Source: Bacillota bacterium
GTDB taxonomy: Bacteria > Bacillota > Negativicutes > Sporomusales > Sporomusaceae
Direction: 5' to 3'
Assembly: GCA_023443285.1 (NCBI GenBank)
Contig: JAEZVB010000103.1
Span: 1-63,989 of the forward strand
Length of the DNA: 63,989 nucleotides
Part shown: piece after piece, positions 40,989 through 49,431 of the stretch
How positions within the stretch are numbered: the first letter of the stretch is position 1
Layout: every line of letters starts with the position of its first letter
Notes under the pieces: generated by a model
What the model saw: only the letters and a program-made list of their open reading frames with translations
What the model was told of the DNA's origin: nothing
Database searches by the model: none
Made by a program: the position numbers and the translations under genes

Positions 40989-42227
40989 ATGGTGGTTACC
41001 TTTTTTTCGGGCTTTAAATGGCGGCAACAGCTTACAATAGCACAGGTAGCCAGTCAGGAAAATCCGCTTGTCTTAAAGCAGGGTGGTTGTCTGACTGATG
41101 TTACTGTGGCATATGAAACATACGGCACGCTATCCGCTGCCGCTGACAACGCTATTTTGGTTGCCCATGCCTTGACTGGTGATACCCATGCGGCATCTCA
41201 TGATCGATATGACGAACGGGGGTGGTGGGAGCCGTTAATCGGCTCAGGGCGACCGATTGATACTGACCGGTTTTTTGTCATTTGTGTTAATGTATTGGGT
41301 GGTTGCCAGGGAACCACCGGCCCGGCTTCGCTTGATCCGGCTACTGATAGGCCCTATGGGATGAAATTCCCTGATATTACCATTCAAGATATTGTACAGG
41401 TACAAAAACGTTTGCTAGATAAACTCGGCATTGGCCATCTGGCGATGGTAGTTGGTGGCTCAATGGGTGGAATGCAGGCGCTGGAGTGGGCGGTGAACTA
41501 TCCGGGATTTATGGATTCTGTTGTTGTAATTGCCGCTCCCGGTTATTCTGCGACACAAGCTATAGCCTATAACCGCGTAGGCCGTCAGGCGATTATGCTT
41601 GACCCTAACTGGAAAAACGGCGATTACTATGGCGGAATAGGACCGGAAAAGGGATTGGCGGCTGCCCGGGCACTAGGGATGATTACCTATCAAAGTGAAA
41701 AGTCTATGGCGTATAAATTTGGCCGCCGTACCCGCAGTGGGCAGTTTGAGGTAGAAAACTATCTGGATCACCAGGGCGCAAGTATTGTCAAAAGGTTTGA
41801 TGCCAACTCCTATCTTTATCTACTGCGAGCACTTGACCTATTTGATATAAGTGCTGGGTATGCATCCTATGAAGCAGCCTTAGCACGTATTGATGCGCGG
41901 GTGCTGGTAGTGGGCGTAAGTTCCGATATTTTATATCCGCCGCATCAGCAACAAGAACTAGCTGAAACTATGCGACGTGTAGGAGTGCGAGCCGATTTTG
42001 CGGTTATTGACAGCCCACATGGGCATGATGGATTTTTAATTGATTTTCATTTGTTGCGCCCAATATTAGTCGATTTTATTAATAAAGTCTTGCCAGTTAC
42101 AAGTGGTATGCCTCGCAGGCAGTGGATTCACTTTCGGGCTTCCAGCCTGGCCTATTTGGGAGCTAGGTTGGTATCGAAGATGCAGCATGAGCAGTATGAG
42201 CCAGCGGCGCTGGATATATCTCATTAA
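40989..42227 (+). CDS. metX: Homoserine O-acetyltransferase (MetX)
   Basis: A 412-residue alpha/beta-hydrolase-fold acyltransferase that activates homoserine with acetyl-CoA for methionine synthesis. Family stretches AHALTGDTHAAS, NVLGGCQGTTGP and the nucleophile elbow GGSMGGMQALEW (about residue 160) are clear. The acid lies in VSSDILYPP and the histidine in DSPHGHDGFL near the end. The C terminus runs about 30 residues beyond many MetX proteins. AAAGGAGG lies before ATG 40989. It is directly controlled by a SAM-I riboswitch with terminator. Some MetX-like enzymes use succinyl-CoA, so acyl choice is not certain. Confidence 0.92.
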   Translation: MVVTFFSGFKWRQQLTIAQVASQENPLVLKQGGCLTDVTVAYETYGTLSAAADNAILVAHALTGDTHAASHDRYDERGWWEPLIGSGRPIDTDRFFVICVNVLGGCQGTTGPASLDPATDRPYGMKFPDITIQDIVQVQKRLLDKLGIGHLAMVVGGSMGGMQALEWAVNYPGFMDSVVVIAAPGYSATQAIAYNRVGRQAIMLDPNWKNGDYYGGIGPEKGLAAARALGMITYQSEKSMAYKFGRRTRSGQFEVENYLDHQGASIVKRFDANSYLYLLRALDLFDISAGYASYEAALARIDARVLVVGVSSDILYPPHQQQELAETMRRVGVRADFAVIDSPHGHDGFLIDFHLLRPILVDFINKVLPVTSGMPRRQWIHFRASSLAYLGARLVSKMQHEQYEPAALDISH

Positions 42228-42343
42228 GTGAGGTATTGCCCTTAGTTTAGCCATAAGTAAGTGTAGGCCTTATATGTAGGATACTCCAAACCATACTTGC
42301 ATATAATAAAGGAGAATATGCAGTGTGTGGAGGAGGTGAGGTC

Positions 42344-42511
42344 ATGGGAAGTTCATATACACAAGTGCCTCATAGCAAATTTCCTGGTAGTAATAAACCT
42401 ACAGTCAAAACCGACTTGCCCGGTATTCAGCGGGATAAAAAGCCGTTGATTCCGGTACATCTGGACATAACACGTACAAAGGAGTTTTGGAAGAACGCTG
42501 TTTGGTCTTGA
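42344..42511 (+). CDS. 55-residue hypothetical protein
   Basis: A short basic, proline-containing protein without signal or membrane segments. It begins MGSSYTQVPHSKF and ends WKNAVWS. The start is ATG 42344, which has a strong GGAGGTGAGG just upstream. A -10-like TATAAT lies at about 42302. No family is recognised. It is followed by an inverted repeat at 42572-42604 that could terminate it. The evidence for coding is the RBS and clean frame only. Confidence 0.5.
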   Translation: MGSSYTQVPHSKFPGSNKPTVKTDLPGIQRDKKPLIPVHLDITRTKEFWKNAVWS

Positions 42512-42571
42512 GTTATGACGCGATATTGTAAAATTATCCTTGACAGAAGCATAGTTGGACGGCCATAGTAT

Positions 42572-42604
42572 AAGGTATATAATCTTAAAGGGATTATATA
42601 CCTT
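42572..42604 (+). terminator. Inverted repeat, possible terminator
   Basis: AAGGTATATAATC (42572-42584) pairs with GATTATATACCTT (42592-42604). The stem is AT-rich and the T run poor, so strength is uncertain. Confidence 0.45.
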
Positions 42605-42667
42605 AGTTATTTTATTCGTTTAAGGTTAATTAGGATTAAAGCGGAACCAGGAAAGGTTGGAGAACAC

Positions 42668-43411
42668 TTGCGATTGGAAGATATATATACAGTATTTTGG
42701 CGGGACTGGGTGGTGTTAAACCGGCGTCTGGTCAAGTTTGTTTTGTCCCGGATGATAAGTCCGGTATTATATTTAGTGGCTTTTGGCTGGGGGGTGGGAC
42801 GTAGTCTTCCGGTCAATGGTGGTAACTATCTTGATTTTATTCTTCCCGGTATTATGGCGCTAAATGCCATGAATATTAGTTTTAGTGCAGTTGGTTCGCC
42901 GCTTAATATGAGCCGTTTGTACCATAAGACGCTGGAGGAGTATTTGATTGCGCCGGTCAGCCCGGGTTCATTTGTTGCCGGTAAGGTATTAGCTGGGGCG
43001 TTAAGAGGACTTATTTCCTGTGCAGTGATTTTTGTATTGGCATATGTATTTGGCGCTAAGCTGGCGGTGAGTGCCGCTTTTATAGTGACCTTATCCTTGA
43101 CTTGTTTGTTGTTTGCTGCCATGGGACTGGTGGCGGCTATGCTGATAAATTCCCATGAGGACATGGCTAGCTTCACTACCTATGTGCTTTTACCCATGTC
43201 GTTTTTATGTGCGACTTTTTTTTCGCCGGATCGATTGCCTGTCGCAATTAGGTGGGTTATTGATTTGCTGCCATTAACCCACGCAACCTATGCGCTCAGA
43301 GCCATTGGCGCTGGGATGGAAATTCCCTGGCTTTCTATCGGGGTTTTAGCTATATATACGATAGTGCTGCTGGCTATCGGCGTATGGACTATGATACGGG
43401 TGCGGGATTAA
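42668..43411 (+). CDS. ABC-2 type transporter permease, unpaired
   Basis: A 247-residue membrane protein with six predicted helices. ABC-2 features include the amphipathic N-terminal segment, FVLSRMISPVLYLVAFGWGVG, and the conserved PLTHATYALR near the end. Family members export drugs, lipids or polysaccharides with a separate ATPase. No ATP-binding gene lies next to it, which is unusual. The start is TTG 42668 with GGAAAGGTTGG upstream. It might work with an ATPase encoded elsewhere. A bidirectional terminator at 43411-43451 separates it from lepB. Confidence 0.82.
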   Translation: MRLEDIYTVFWRDWVVLNRRLVKFVLSRMISPVLYLVAFGWGVGRSLPVNGGNYLDFILPGIMALNAMNISFSAVGSPLNMSRLYHKTLEEYLIAPVSPGSFVAGKVLAGALRGLISCAVIFVLAYVFGAKLAVSAAFIVTLSLTCLLFAAMGLVAAMLINSHEDMASFTTYVLLPMSFLCATFFSPDRLPVAIRWVIDLLPLTHATYALRAIGAGMEIPWLSIGVLAIYTIVLLAIGVWTMIRVRD

Positions 43412-43451
43412 AAAGAGTCGGTATCACAGAAAAAGTGATACCGACTCTTTT
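43411..43451. terminator. Bidirectional terminator between the ABC-2 gene and lepB
   Basis: A 17-bp perfect stem (43411-43427 with 43435-43451) is flanked by A4 and T4 tracts, so it can stop transcripts from both sides. Confidence 0.9.
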
Positions 43452-43475
43452 AATCTTATGACTTAGTTGATTGTT

Positions 43476-44039
43476 CTATAACACCATTACTACTTTGCCA
43501 AGTACATGACTGACAGGAACTGGGCCAATATAACGACTATCGCTGGAATTATTGCGGTTGTCGCCCATTACGTAGACTTGACTTGGTGGTACAATGACCT
43601 TTTTGGGAGCGGCTGGGCGCATAGACTCTTTAATATAAGGTTCGTCAAGTGCTGTGCCGTTGCGGTATACATGACCATCTTTAATCTCAATAGTATCGCC
43701 GGGTTTGCCGATAATTCGCTTAATCCAGATATGGTTGTCAACATCAGCAAGTTTGACTACGCTAAGGTATGTGGAGACCGGATCGGCAAGATCGTCCTTT
43801 ACGCTTCGTTCCCTAAATACTCGGCTGTCAATAATCACAATGTCATTATAGTCAGGTGTGCCGACAAAGGTATGGGACAGCTTGGATACAAAGACATAAT
43901 CGTTGTTGTGAAGGTTTGGCTCCATGGAACTACCCACAACACGGGTTGGTTGAAATACGAAGGCGTTAATTACAATGGCTAATACCAAGGCTATAGCTAG
44001 ACTGTATGCCCAGTCAGCAATTTCTTTGAGTAATTTCAT
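43476..44039 (-). CDS. lepB: Signal peptidase I
   Basis: A 187-residue type I signal peptidase with one N-terminal membrane anchor (residues about 10-30). The catalytic serine is in GSSMEPNL (about 37), the general-base lysine in WIKRIIGKPGD, and box E is GDNRNNSSDSR. It removes signal peptides from exported proteins at the outer face of the inner membrane, and the outer-membrane protein at 2587 would be a typical client. The single-anchor architecture is of the Gram-positive type. AGGGGGAA precedes the ATG. Confidence 0.94.
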   Translation of the reverse strand: MKLLKEIADWAYSLAIALVLAIVINAFVFQPTRVVGSSMEPNLHNNDYVFVSKLSHTFVGTPDYNDIVIIDSRVFRERSVKDDLADPVSTYLSVVKLADVDNHIWIKRIIGKPGDTIEIKDGHVYRNGTALDEPYIKESMRPAAPKKVIVPPSQVYVMGDNRNNSSDSRYIGPVPVSHVLGKVVMVL

Positions 44040-44191
44040 TTTTGAATTCCCCCTAATATTAAAATTCTACCAGATAGACTGGATGGGAGCAAGAAATATT
44101 AATTTTTGAGCTAAATAAGTCCAATGGCAGTAATAGTTTTCCTCGTTTGGTATCAAACTAATCGAAGAAACCAAAGGGGGTATTACTGTAG

Positions 44192-46312
44192 ATGACTACT
44201 CTTATCAAGAGCGACGATGCTACTAGTCGCGGAGATGTTGAATCAGTCCTAAATAAAGGGGATGCCAGTGGCACAAATAACCCGGATGAACATTTTGATG
44301 TTCACCAGAATGCCAAAAAATATTATGACATTGAAAAAGTACCTGCTTTGATGCCGGAAGTACATAAATGGCAACGGGAACACATTAAGGTTCATGATCA
44401 AAGCAAAGACGGTTTTCCATTAAATGTGATTGTTGATCCGGCTATGCGCGAAATGTATCAACATGTACATGCGCAAGGTCTGACTAATGTATTTGATCGC
44501 TTTGAACAACAAGAGAAAATCCGTTGTAGCTTCTGTTCTTCCGGTTTATCCTGCCAACTGTGTGCCAACGGGCCCTGCCGAATAAGTCCTAAAGCACCGC
44601 GTGGCAACTGTGGAGTGGATGCCGATGTTATGGTAGCCAGAAACTTTGTCTACCGTCATGTCACTATTGGCACATCAGCCAATATATTCCATGCACAACA
44701 GGCTGCACGCACGCTTAAGGCGGCTGCCGAGAAACCGGAAAGCGGCCTCAAAATCAGGGATAAGGAAAAACTTCTTAAATATGCCGAAATGGCTGGACTT
44801 AATAGCCATGAAGATGTTAACAAGGTTGCTGTTAATTTTGCCAATTGGGTACTTGAGGATATGGGAAAACCCTATTGGGAAGAGTCGGCTTTAGTGCAAG
44901 CCTTTGCTCCGCCTAAACGTCAGGAACTATGGCGTAAGCTCAATGTCTATCCAGGGGGCGGTTTTAGCGAGGTGGGGTTTGCCCAAACCAAATGCATGAC
45001 AAACCTCAATGCCGATCCGGTTGACTTTTTACTGACTTCGGTTCGGTTAGGTGTAATCAACGAATATCAGGGATTGTTTGCACTTGATATTCTGCAGGAA
45101 ATTCTAATGGGTACCCAGAAGATTCGTACGGCCAAGCAAAATATGGGTTTACTGAAAAAAGATATGGTCAATATCATTACTAACGGCCACATGCCCTTAA
45201 CTGCGCATATTGTAATTGAACTTGCCTCCATGCCTGAATGGCAGGAAAAAGCCAAAAAAGCGGGAGCATCAGGTATGCAGGTACTGGGGCATGTCTGTGA
45301 AGGACAGCAGCTGCTGAACTATAAAGATACCGGTGAAATGAGTGCATATGGCGGTCAGGAAGGCGAGTGGCTGAGTGAAGAATATCTGCTTGCTACCGGA
45401 GCTGTTGATCTCTTTATGTTTGACTATAACTGTACAATTCCTACACTGCCGCTTTATGCCAAGCGGTTTGGTACTAGAATGGTCAGCACCCATGAGGTTA
45501 TTCGGATGCCAGACACTGAGGTCGTAGAGTTTAAGCCTGAGGAAATGCGAAAACAGGCGGAAAAAATTCTGGATATGGCTATCGAAGCCTTTGGCAAGCG
45601 CAAAGCTGAGAATCGGGAAGTCTATATTCCGCCCCATGTCTCCGAAGGCTGCGTAATTGGTTTTAGCACCGAGTCAGTCAAGGAAGCCTTGGGTGGGTCC
45701 TGGAAACCGCTGATTGATGCGATTGCTGCAGGCAAGATCCGGGGTATTGCTACCATTGTCGGTTGCACCACTGCCCGTTATGGACAAGGCGGCAGTAATA
45801 TCTTCCGGATTACCAAGGGCTTGATTGAAAAAGACATTCTGGTACTTTCCGGCGGCTGCACCTCAGCTGTTATGCAATATACCGGGCTTACCAACCCGGC
45901 TGCTGCTGAGGAATGTGGTTCTGGACTTAAGGAAGTCTGTAAAGCATTAGGCATTCCACCGGTACTTTCTTATGGTGCCTGTGTTGACATCGGCAAAATG
46001 ACCCAGACGGCAAAAGAAATTGCGGATGCCTTAGATGTGGATACCAATATGCTGCCACTAGTTATCGGTGCTCCTGAATATCTGGAGCAAAAAGCGGTTG
46101 CTGACGCTTGTACTGCTATTGCCTTAGGTTGGCTGGTGCATGTCGCCCCGGTACCGTCAGTTACCGGCAGTGATCTTGTTGTCAAGACACTGACTGAAAC
46201 TACCGAGACATTGGGACTGGGCAAGCTCACGGTAGAAACAAGTGCAGATAAAACCGTAGAAATCTATGTGAAGCATATTGAGGAGAAACGCAAAGCATTA
46301 GGACTTAGTTAA
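44192..46312 (+). CDS. cooS: Anaerobic carbon monoxide dehydrogenase catalytic subunit
   Basis: A 706-residue Ni-Fe enzyme that interconverts CO and CO2. The D- and B-cluster cysteines are visible in CSFCSSGLSCQLCANGPC (about residues 110-127), followed by KAPRGNCGVDADV. C-cluster ligand regions include the His in LGHVCEGQQL, YNCTIPTLP, SEGCVIGF, VGCTTARYGQGG and SGGCTSAVMQ. The first 60-70 residues form an extension seen in part of the family. ATG 44192 has AAAGGGGG upstream. Electron-transfer (cooF), nickel-insertion (cooC) and acs genes are absent from its flanks, so whether it pairs with AcsB or acts alone in CO oxidation is open. Confidence 0.95.
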   Translation: MTTLIKSDDATSRGDVESVLNKGDASGTNNPDEHFDVHQNAKKYYDIEKVPALMPEVHKWQREHIKVHDQSKDGFPLNVIVDPAMREMYQHVHAQGLTNVFDRFEQQEKIRCSFCSSGLSCQLCANGPCRISPKAPRGNCGVDADVMVARNFVYRHVTIGTSANIFHAQQAARTLKAAAEKPESGLKIRDKEKLLKYAEMAGLNSHEDVNKVAVNFANWVLEDMGKPYWEESALVQAFAPPKRQELWRKLNVYPGGGFSEVGFAQTKCMTNLNADPVDFLLTSVRLGVINEYQGLFALDILQEILMGTQKIRTAKQNMGLLKKDMVNIITNGHMPLTAHIVIELASMPEWQEKAKKAGASGMQVLGHVCEGQQLLNYKDTGEMSAYGGQEGEWLSEEYLLATGAVDLFMFDYNCTIPTLPLYAKRFGTRMVSTHEVIRMPDTEVVEFKPEEMRKQAEKILDMAIEAFGKRKAENREVYIPPHVSEGCVIGFSTESVKEALGGSWKPLIDAIAAGKIRGIATIVGCTTARYGQGGSNIFRITKGLIEKDILVLSGGCTSAVMQYTGLTNPAAAEECGSGLKEVCKALGIPPVLSYGACVDIGKMTQTAKEIADALDVDTNMLPLVIGAPEYLEQKAVADACTAIALGWLVHVAPVPSVTGSDLVVKTLTETTETLGLGKLTVETSADKTVEIYVKHIEEKRKALGLS

Positions 46313-46329
46313 AAGAAACCAGGATGTGC

Positions 46330-46412
46330 GGGATTGCTTTCAGATATCGGTGTAATGACGAAGAATCAAAGGCTTTGTCATTACAGTCGATGGTGGGGCA
46401 ATCCCATTCTTT
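46330..46412 (+). other. Nested hairpin downstream of cooS
   Basis: GGGATTGC (46330-46337) pairs with GCAATCCC (46398-46405), enclosing TGTAATGAC/GTCATTACA (46351-46359 with 46377-46385). ATTCTTTT follows. It may be the cooS terminator, but the branched form is unusual. Confidence 0.55.
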
Positions 46413-46551
46413 TGCAGTGAGAACTAGGATGGTGTATATTTGGATAATATAATAGTGATCATAGCTTTATATTTCCAAAGATATTCACGACATTCTAATA
46501 GTGTGGTAAAATTTGATTGGTATGTAACAAGTGATAAAGTATGGGGGTTAT

Positions 46552-47403
46552 ATGAAAAATAAGATTAATCAATATGTGTGGGTAACTATCGGCTGTTTGA
46601 TTAGTGCTGTAGCAATTAATGCGCTGTTAGTACCGCACCATCTGTTGAGTGGTGGAGTTTCCGGCCTGGCTATTATTTTTTACTTTCTTTTTGGGTTGCC
46701 AATTGGTATGCAAATTCTGGCGATGAATCTTCCGTTATTGTATGCGGCCTACCGGCTTTTGGGTAAAGAGTATACAATTGGGACGATTTACGGAACCATT
46801 CTTTTTTCACTGGCAGTTGATGCCACCAGCTATTTGTCACAGCTTAACCTTATTGACGATCCCTTGATTTCAGCCATTACAGGCGGTGTTGTCGCCGGTA
46901 TCGGCAGCGGCCTTATTTTTCGTGTGAACGGCAGCGGCGGAGGACTTGATATTGTTGCTGCTATTGTAAAGAAGTACTACTCGCTTAACTTTGGGGTGGT
47001 AGGGTTTGCTATTAACTGTCTCATCATGCTTGTGGCAGCTATGCTATTTGGTCTTAAGTTAGCTATATTGACATTGATTGCTATGTTTATTAGTGCCAAT
47101 CTTACCGACAAAGTGGTTGAAGGTTTTAATCGCAAGAAAACTGTGTTTATTGTTTCTTATAATACGGATGCCATTGTCGAACTTATTCTAAAAGAGGTGG
47201 GGCGGGGAGTTACCATTTTGAATGGACAAGGTGCCTTTACCCGTCAGTCCAAACAGGTGCTGTTTGTTGTTGTCAGCTTAATGCAAATTGCCAAGATTAA
47301 ACAATTGGTTAGTGAAGCAGATCCACAAGCATTTATGATCGTTCAGGATGCCGCTGAAGTTATGGGGCGGGGATTTACTCTGCCGGGAAGTAAACAGATT
47401 TAG
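46552..47403 (+). CDS. YitT-family (DUF161/DUF2179) membrane protein
   Basis: A 283-residue protein with five to six N-terminal membrane helices and a C-terminal cytoplasmic DUF2179 domain (about residues 200-280: VFIVSYNTDAIVELI and GRGVTILNGQGAFT). The family motif HHLLSGGVSGLAII is near residue 30 and NGSGGGLDIVAAI lies at about 130. The start is ATG 46552 with GGGGG upstream. Function in this family is not settled; some members are linked to transport. It has no clear operon partner. Confidence 0.85.
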   Translation: MKNKINQYVWVTIGCLISAVAINALLVPHHLLSGGVSGLAIIFYFLFGLPIGMQILAMNLPLLYAAYRLLGKEYTIGTIYGTILFSLAVDATSYLSQLNLIDDPLISAITGGVVAGIGSGLIFRVNGSGGGLDIVAAIVKKYYSLNFGVVGFAINCLIMLVAAMLFGLKLAILTLIAMFISANLTDKVVEGFNRKKTVFIVSYNTDAIVELILKEVGRGVTILNGQGAFTRQSKQVLFVVVSLMQIAKIKQLVSEADPQAFMIVQDAAEVMGRGFTLPGSKQI

Positions 47404-47425
47404 TTGCGGATAATTGAATATATAG

Positions 47426-47453
47426 TTGAAAAATCAGAAAGATGTGGTATAAT
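47426..47453 (+). promoter_or_regulatory. Promoter of the structured leader
   Basis: TTGAAA (47426-47431) and an extended -10 TGGTATAAT (TATAAT at 47448-47453) with a 16-base spacer. Confidence 0.75.
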
Positions 47454-47460
47454 TTAAGTA

Positions 47461-47605
47461 TTACGGCCAACCAACAAGAATAACTTCCTGGTAGGGCTAG
47501 AAGGACAGAACCTTTTGAAATGAAAGAAAGGCTCAATAATTCTAGAAGTAAAATCCCTGGGAAGCTCCTTCTAACCGGATGTCCGCCTTCAAATAAAACG
47601 GAGGT
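47461..47605 (+). ncRNA. Structured leader of unknown class
   Basis: Four stems nest inside one another: 47484-47488/47560-47564, 47493-47496/47555-47558, 47497-47502/47540-47545 and 47511-47515/47527-47531. TAGAAGGA (47498-47505) can instead pair with TCCTTCTA (47566-47573), and GGACA with TGTCC (47580-47584), which would replace the third stem. The leader ends at the ribosome binding site of the 34-residue frame. It does not match a riboswitch class that I can recognise. Confidence 0.55.
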
Positions 47606-47613
47606 GCATTCGT

Positions 47614-47718
47614 ATGAACGGACAGGAATTTTTACTTTTGGCAATGGTGGGAGTTGCCTGGGTTGCAGGTCTTTACCACCAGTCATGTAAGCTTCTCGGA
47701 CTTAATTCCAAAAAATAA
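47614..47718 (+). CDS. 34-residue single-helix membrane protein
   Basis: A short frame starting MNGQEF, with one hydrophobic helix (LLLAMVGVAWVAGLY) and a short polar tail containing one cysteine and ending in NSKK. ATG 47614 follows GGAGGTG at a good distance, a promoter lies 160 bases upstream, and a strong terminator follows the stop by 25 bases. The transcription unit therefore contains only the leader and this frame. The topology and size resemble small regulatory or accessory membrane peptides. I recognise no family. Confidence 0.7.
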   Translation: MNGQEFLLLAMVGVAWVAGLYHQSCKLLGLNSKK

Positions 47719-47743
47719 TTAGTACGATGTTTCTTGGGGAAAT

Positions 47744-47778
47744 CACCAGTTTGGGCAAAATGCTCAACTGGTGTTTTT
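47744..47778 (+). terminator. Terminator of the 34-residue gene
   Basis: CACCAGTTTGGGCA pairs with TGCTCAACTGGTG (one bulge) and runs into TTTTTAT. Confidence 0.88.
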
Positions 47779-47892
47779 ATTTGTCATTGGTTGGTTGTAA
47801 AGTATTCCAATTGGTGGTTTTCTTTACCAAATAATCTGCTAAAATAATAATTGGATGGTACCAATCCGATTATTATAAGAAGAGTGATTTTG

Positions 47893-49407
47893 ATGCGCAT
47901 CTCAATTAATAGAAACGCCGATACTCCGGTGTATTTACAAATCAAAAACCAACTGAGAGATATGATTTTCTCCGATGTGTTGCCAGAAGGTATGTTGTTG
48001 CCGCCTGAACGCAGTCTGGCTAAAGAGCTTGAGGTTAACCGCAGCACGGTTATCAAAGCCTATCAAGAGCTTAAGGCTGACGGACTGGTGGAGTCCTATG
48101 TCGGAAAAGGTACAGTAGTTGTGTCGCAAGTAGAAAATAAGTCAACTTTGGCGGCGGGATATATTAATCCGCTGCCCTGGTACCAACTTTTTACTGAAAC
48201 CATTGCTACCAGCAACGACACGGTTATCGGGGATATTATGGCTATTTCAGGTGGCAGTGATATCATCTCTTTCGCCGGCGGTTTTCCGTCTCCGGGCTTA
48301 TATCCACTGGAGGCTATGCGGGAAATTCAGGCTGAATTATTTCTGACCGCTGGCCATGAACTGTTTTTGCACAGCTCAGTTGAAGGATATTATCCATTTA
48401 GGGAAAGTATTAGCAGCTTATTGCGGCAACGCCAGATAGTGGCAGCAGCGAAGGATATTGTTATTCTTTCCGGTTCGCAGCAAGGGCTGGATTTTGTGGC
48501 AAGGATATTTATTCGGCCAGGTGATACTGTTATTGTAGAAGAGCCTACTTTCTTCGGGGCAATTCAGATATTCCGGGCAGCCGGCGCGCGGGTTATTGGT
48601 GTGCCAATTGATAAGGATGGTCTGCGTACTGATGTATTAGAGGCGTTATTGGTGCGCCACAAGCCTAAGTTTATTTATACACTTCCGACATTTCAGAATC
48701 CATCAGGCGTTACCATGAGTCTGCAGCGGCGGTATCAACTCTTGAATTTAGCTTATCAATACCAATTGCCAATAGTAGAAGATGATCCATATGGTGAGCT
48801 TTATTATGATAGTACGCCTATTCCGCCGCTGAAAGCGTTGGATCGCCATGGCTATGTTATTTATTTAAGTACTTTTTCTAAGTCGCTGTTTTTAGGATTG
48901 CGAGTAGGATGGGTAACAGCCGTGCCGCAGGTGCTGACCAAATTTGCTCAGCTTAAACAAATGACCGATTTACATGTTAATACACCGGCGCAGCTCTTGC
49001 TCGATGCGTTTATTCGCCGGGGCGGTTATCAGCAGCATCTTCATTTACTGCGGACAGAGTATGCTAACCGTAGGGATAATATGCTGCATGCACTGGAAAA
49101 ATACAAGGTTTCTGGAACCAGTTGGAATAAGCCGGCAGGTGGTTATTATATCTGGTGCCGGCTGCCGGACAACATCGTCAGGCACAAACTGGTGGCCAAT
49201 GCCGGTAAAAAGGGAGTTGTATTCTTGCCAGGTGAGGTTTTCTATCCTGATGGCACCCAAGGTGATACCCATATTAGGTTAAATTATACCTTTGCTGAAA
49301 TCGAACAAATTGAAATAGGAATAAAGAGGCTGATGCAGGCTGTGAGAGAAACTGAAAATGTTGATAGTAAAGAGGTCAACGAACACAATCTAAAACCACT
49401 AGTGTAG
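47893..49407 (+). CDS. MocR-type regulator (GntR HTH fused to aminotransferase)
   Basis: A 504-residue protein. A GntR winged helix (residues about 8-75: PVYLQIKNQLRDMI, LPPERSLAKEL and VNRSTVIKAYQELKADGL) is followed by a fold-type-I aminotransferase domain with FAGGFPSPGLYP, PTFQNPSGVTMS and the PLP lysine in STFSKSLFLGLRVGW. It could be a PLP-sensing regulator or an aminotransferase of the LysN/ARO8 type. The start is ATG 47893; the frame is open to TTG 47851. A phzF-like and a racemase gene follow on the same strand, so it may regulate or take part in amino-acid turnover with them. Palindromic TTGG/CCAA elements lie upstream. Confidence 0.88.
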   Translation: MRISINRNADTPVYLQIKNQLRDMIFSDVLPEGMLLPPERSLAKELEVNRSTVIKAYQELKADGLVESYVGKGTVVVSQVENKSTLAAGYINPLPWYQLFTETIATSNDTVIGDIMAISGGSDIISFAGGFPSPGLYPLEAMREIQAELFLTAGHELFLHSSVEGYYPFRESISSLLRQRQIVAAAKDIVILSGSQQGLDFVARIFIRPGDTVIVEEPTFFGAIQIFRAAGARVIGVPIDKDGLRTDVLEALLVRHKPKFIYTLPTFQNPSGVTMSLQRRYQLLNLAYQYQLPIVEDDPYGELYYDSTPIPPLKALDRHGYVIYLSTFSKSLFLGLRVGWVTAVPQVLTKFAQLKQMTDLHVNTPAQLLLDAFIRRGGYQQHLHLLRTEYANRRDNMLHALEKYKVSGTSWNKPAGGYYIWCRLPDNIVRHKLVANAGKKGVVFLPGEVFYPDGTQGDTHIRLNYTFAEIEQIEIGIKRLMQAVRETENVDSKEVNEHNLKPLV

Positions 49408-49431
49408 TTAATTACCAGGAGGCGATTTGCT

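Noticed and set aside
43506..43982. 158-residue open frame on the plus strand
   Set aside because: Antisense to lepB, whose catalytic motifs are intact; no RBS.
45269..45637. 122-residue open frame on the minus strand
   Set aside because: Antisense to cooS, with no RBS or recognisable domain.
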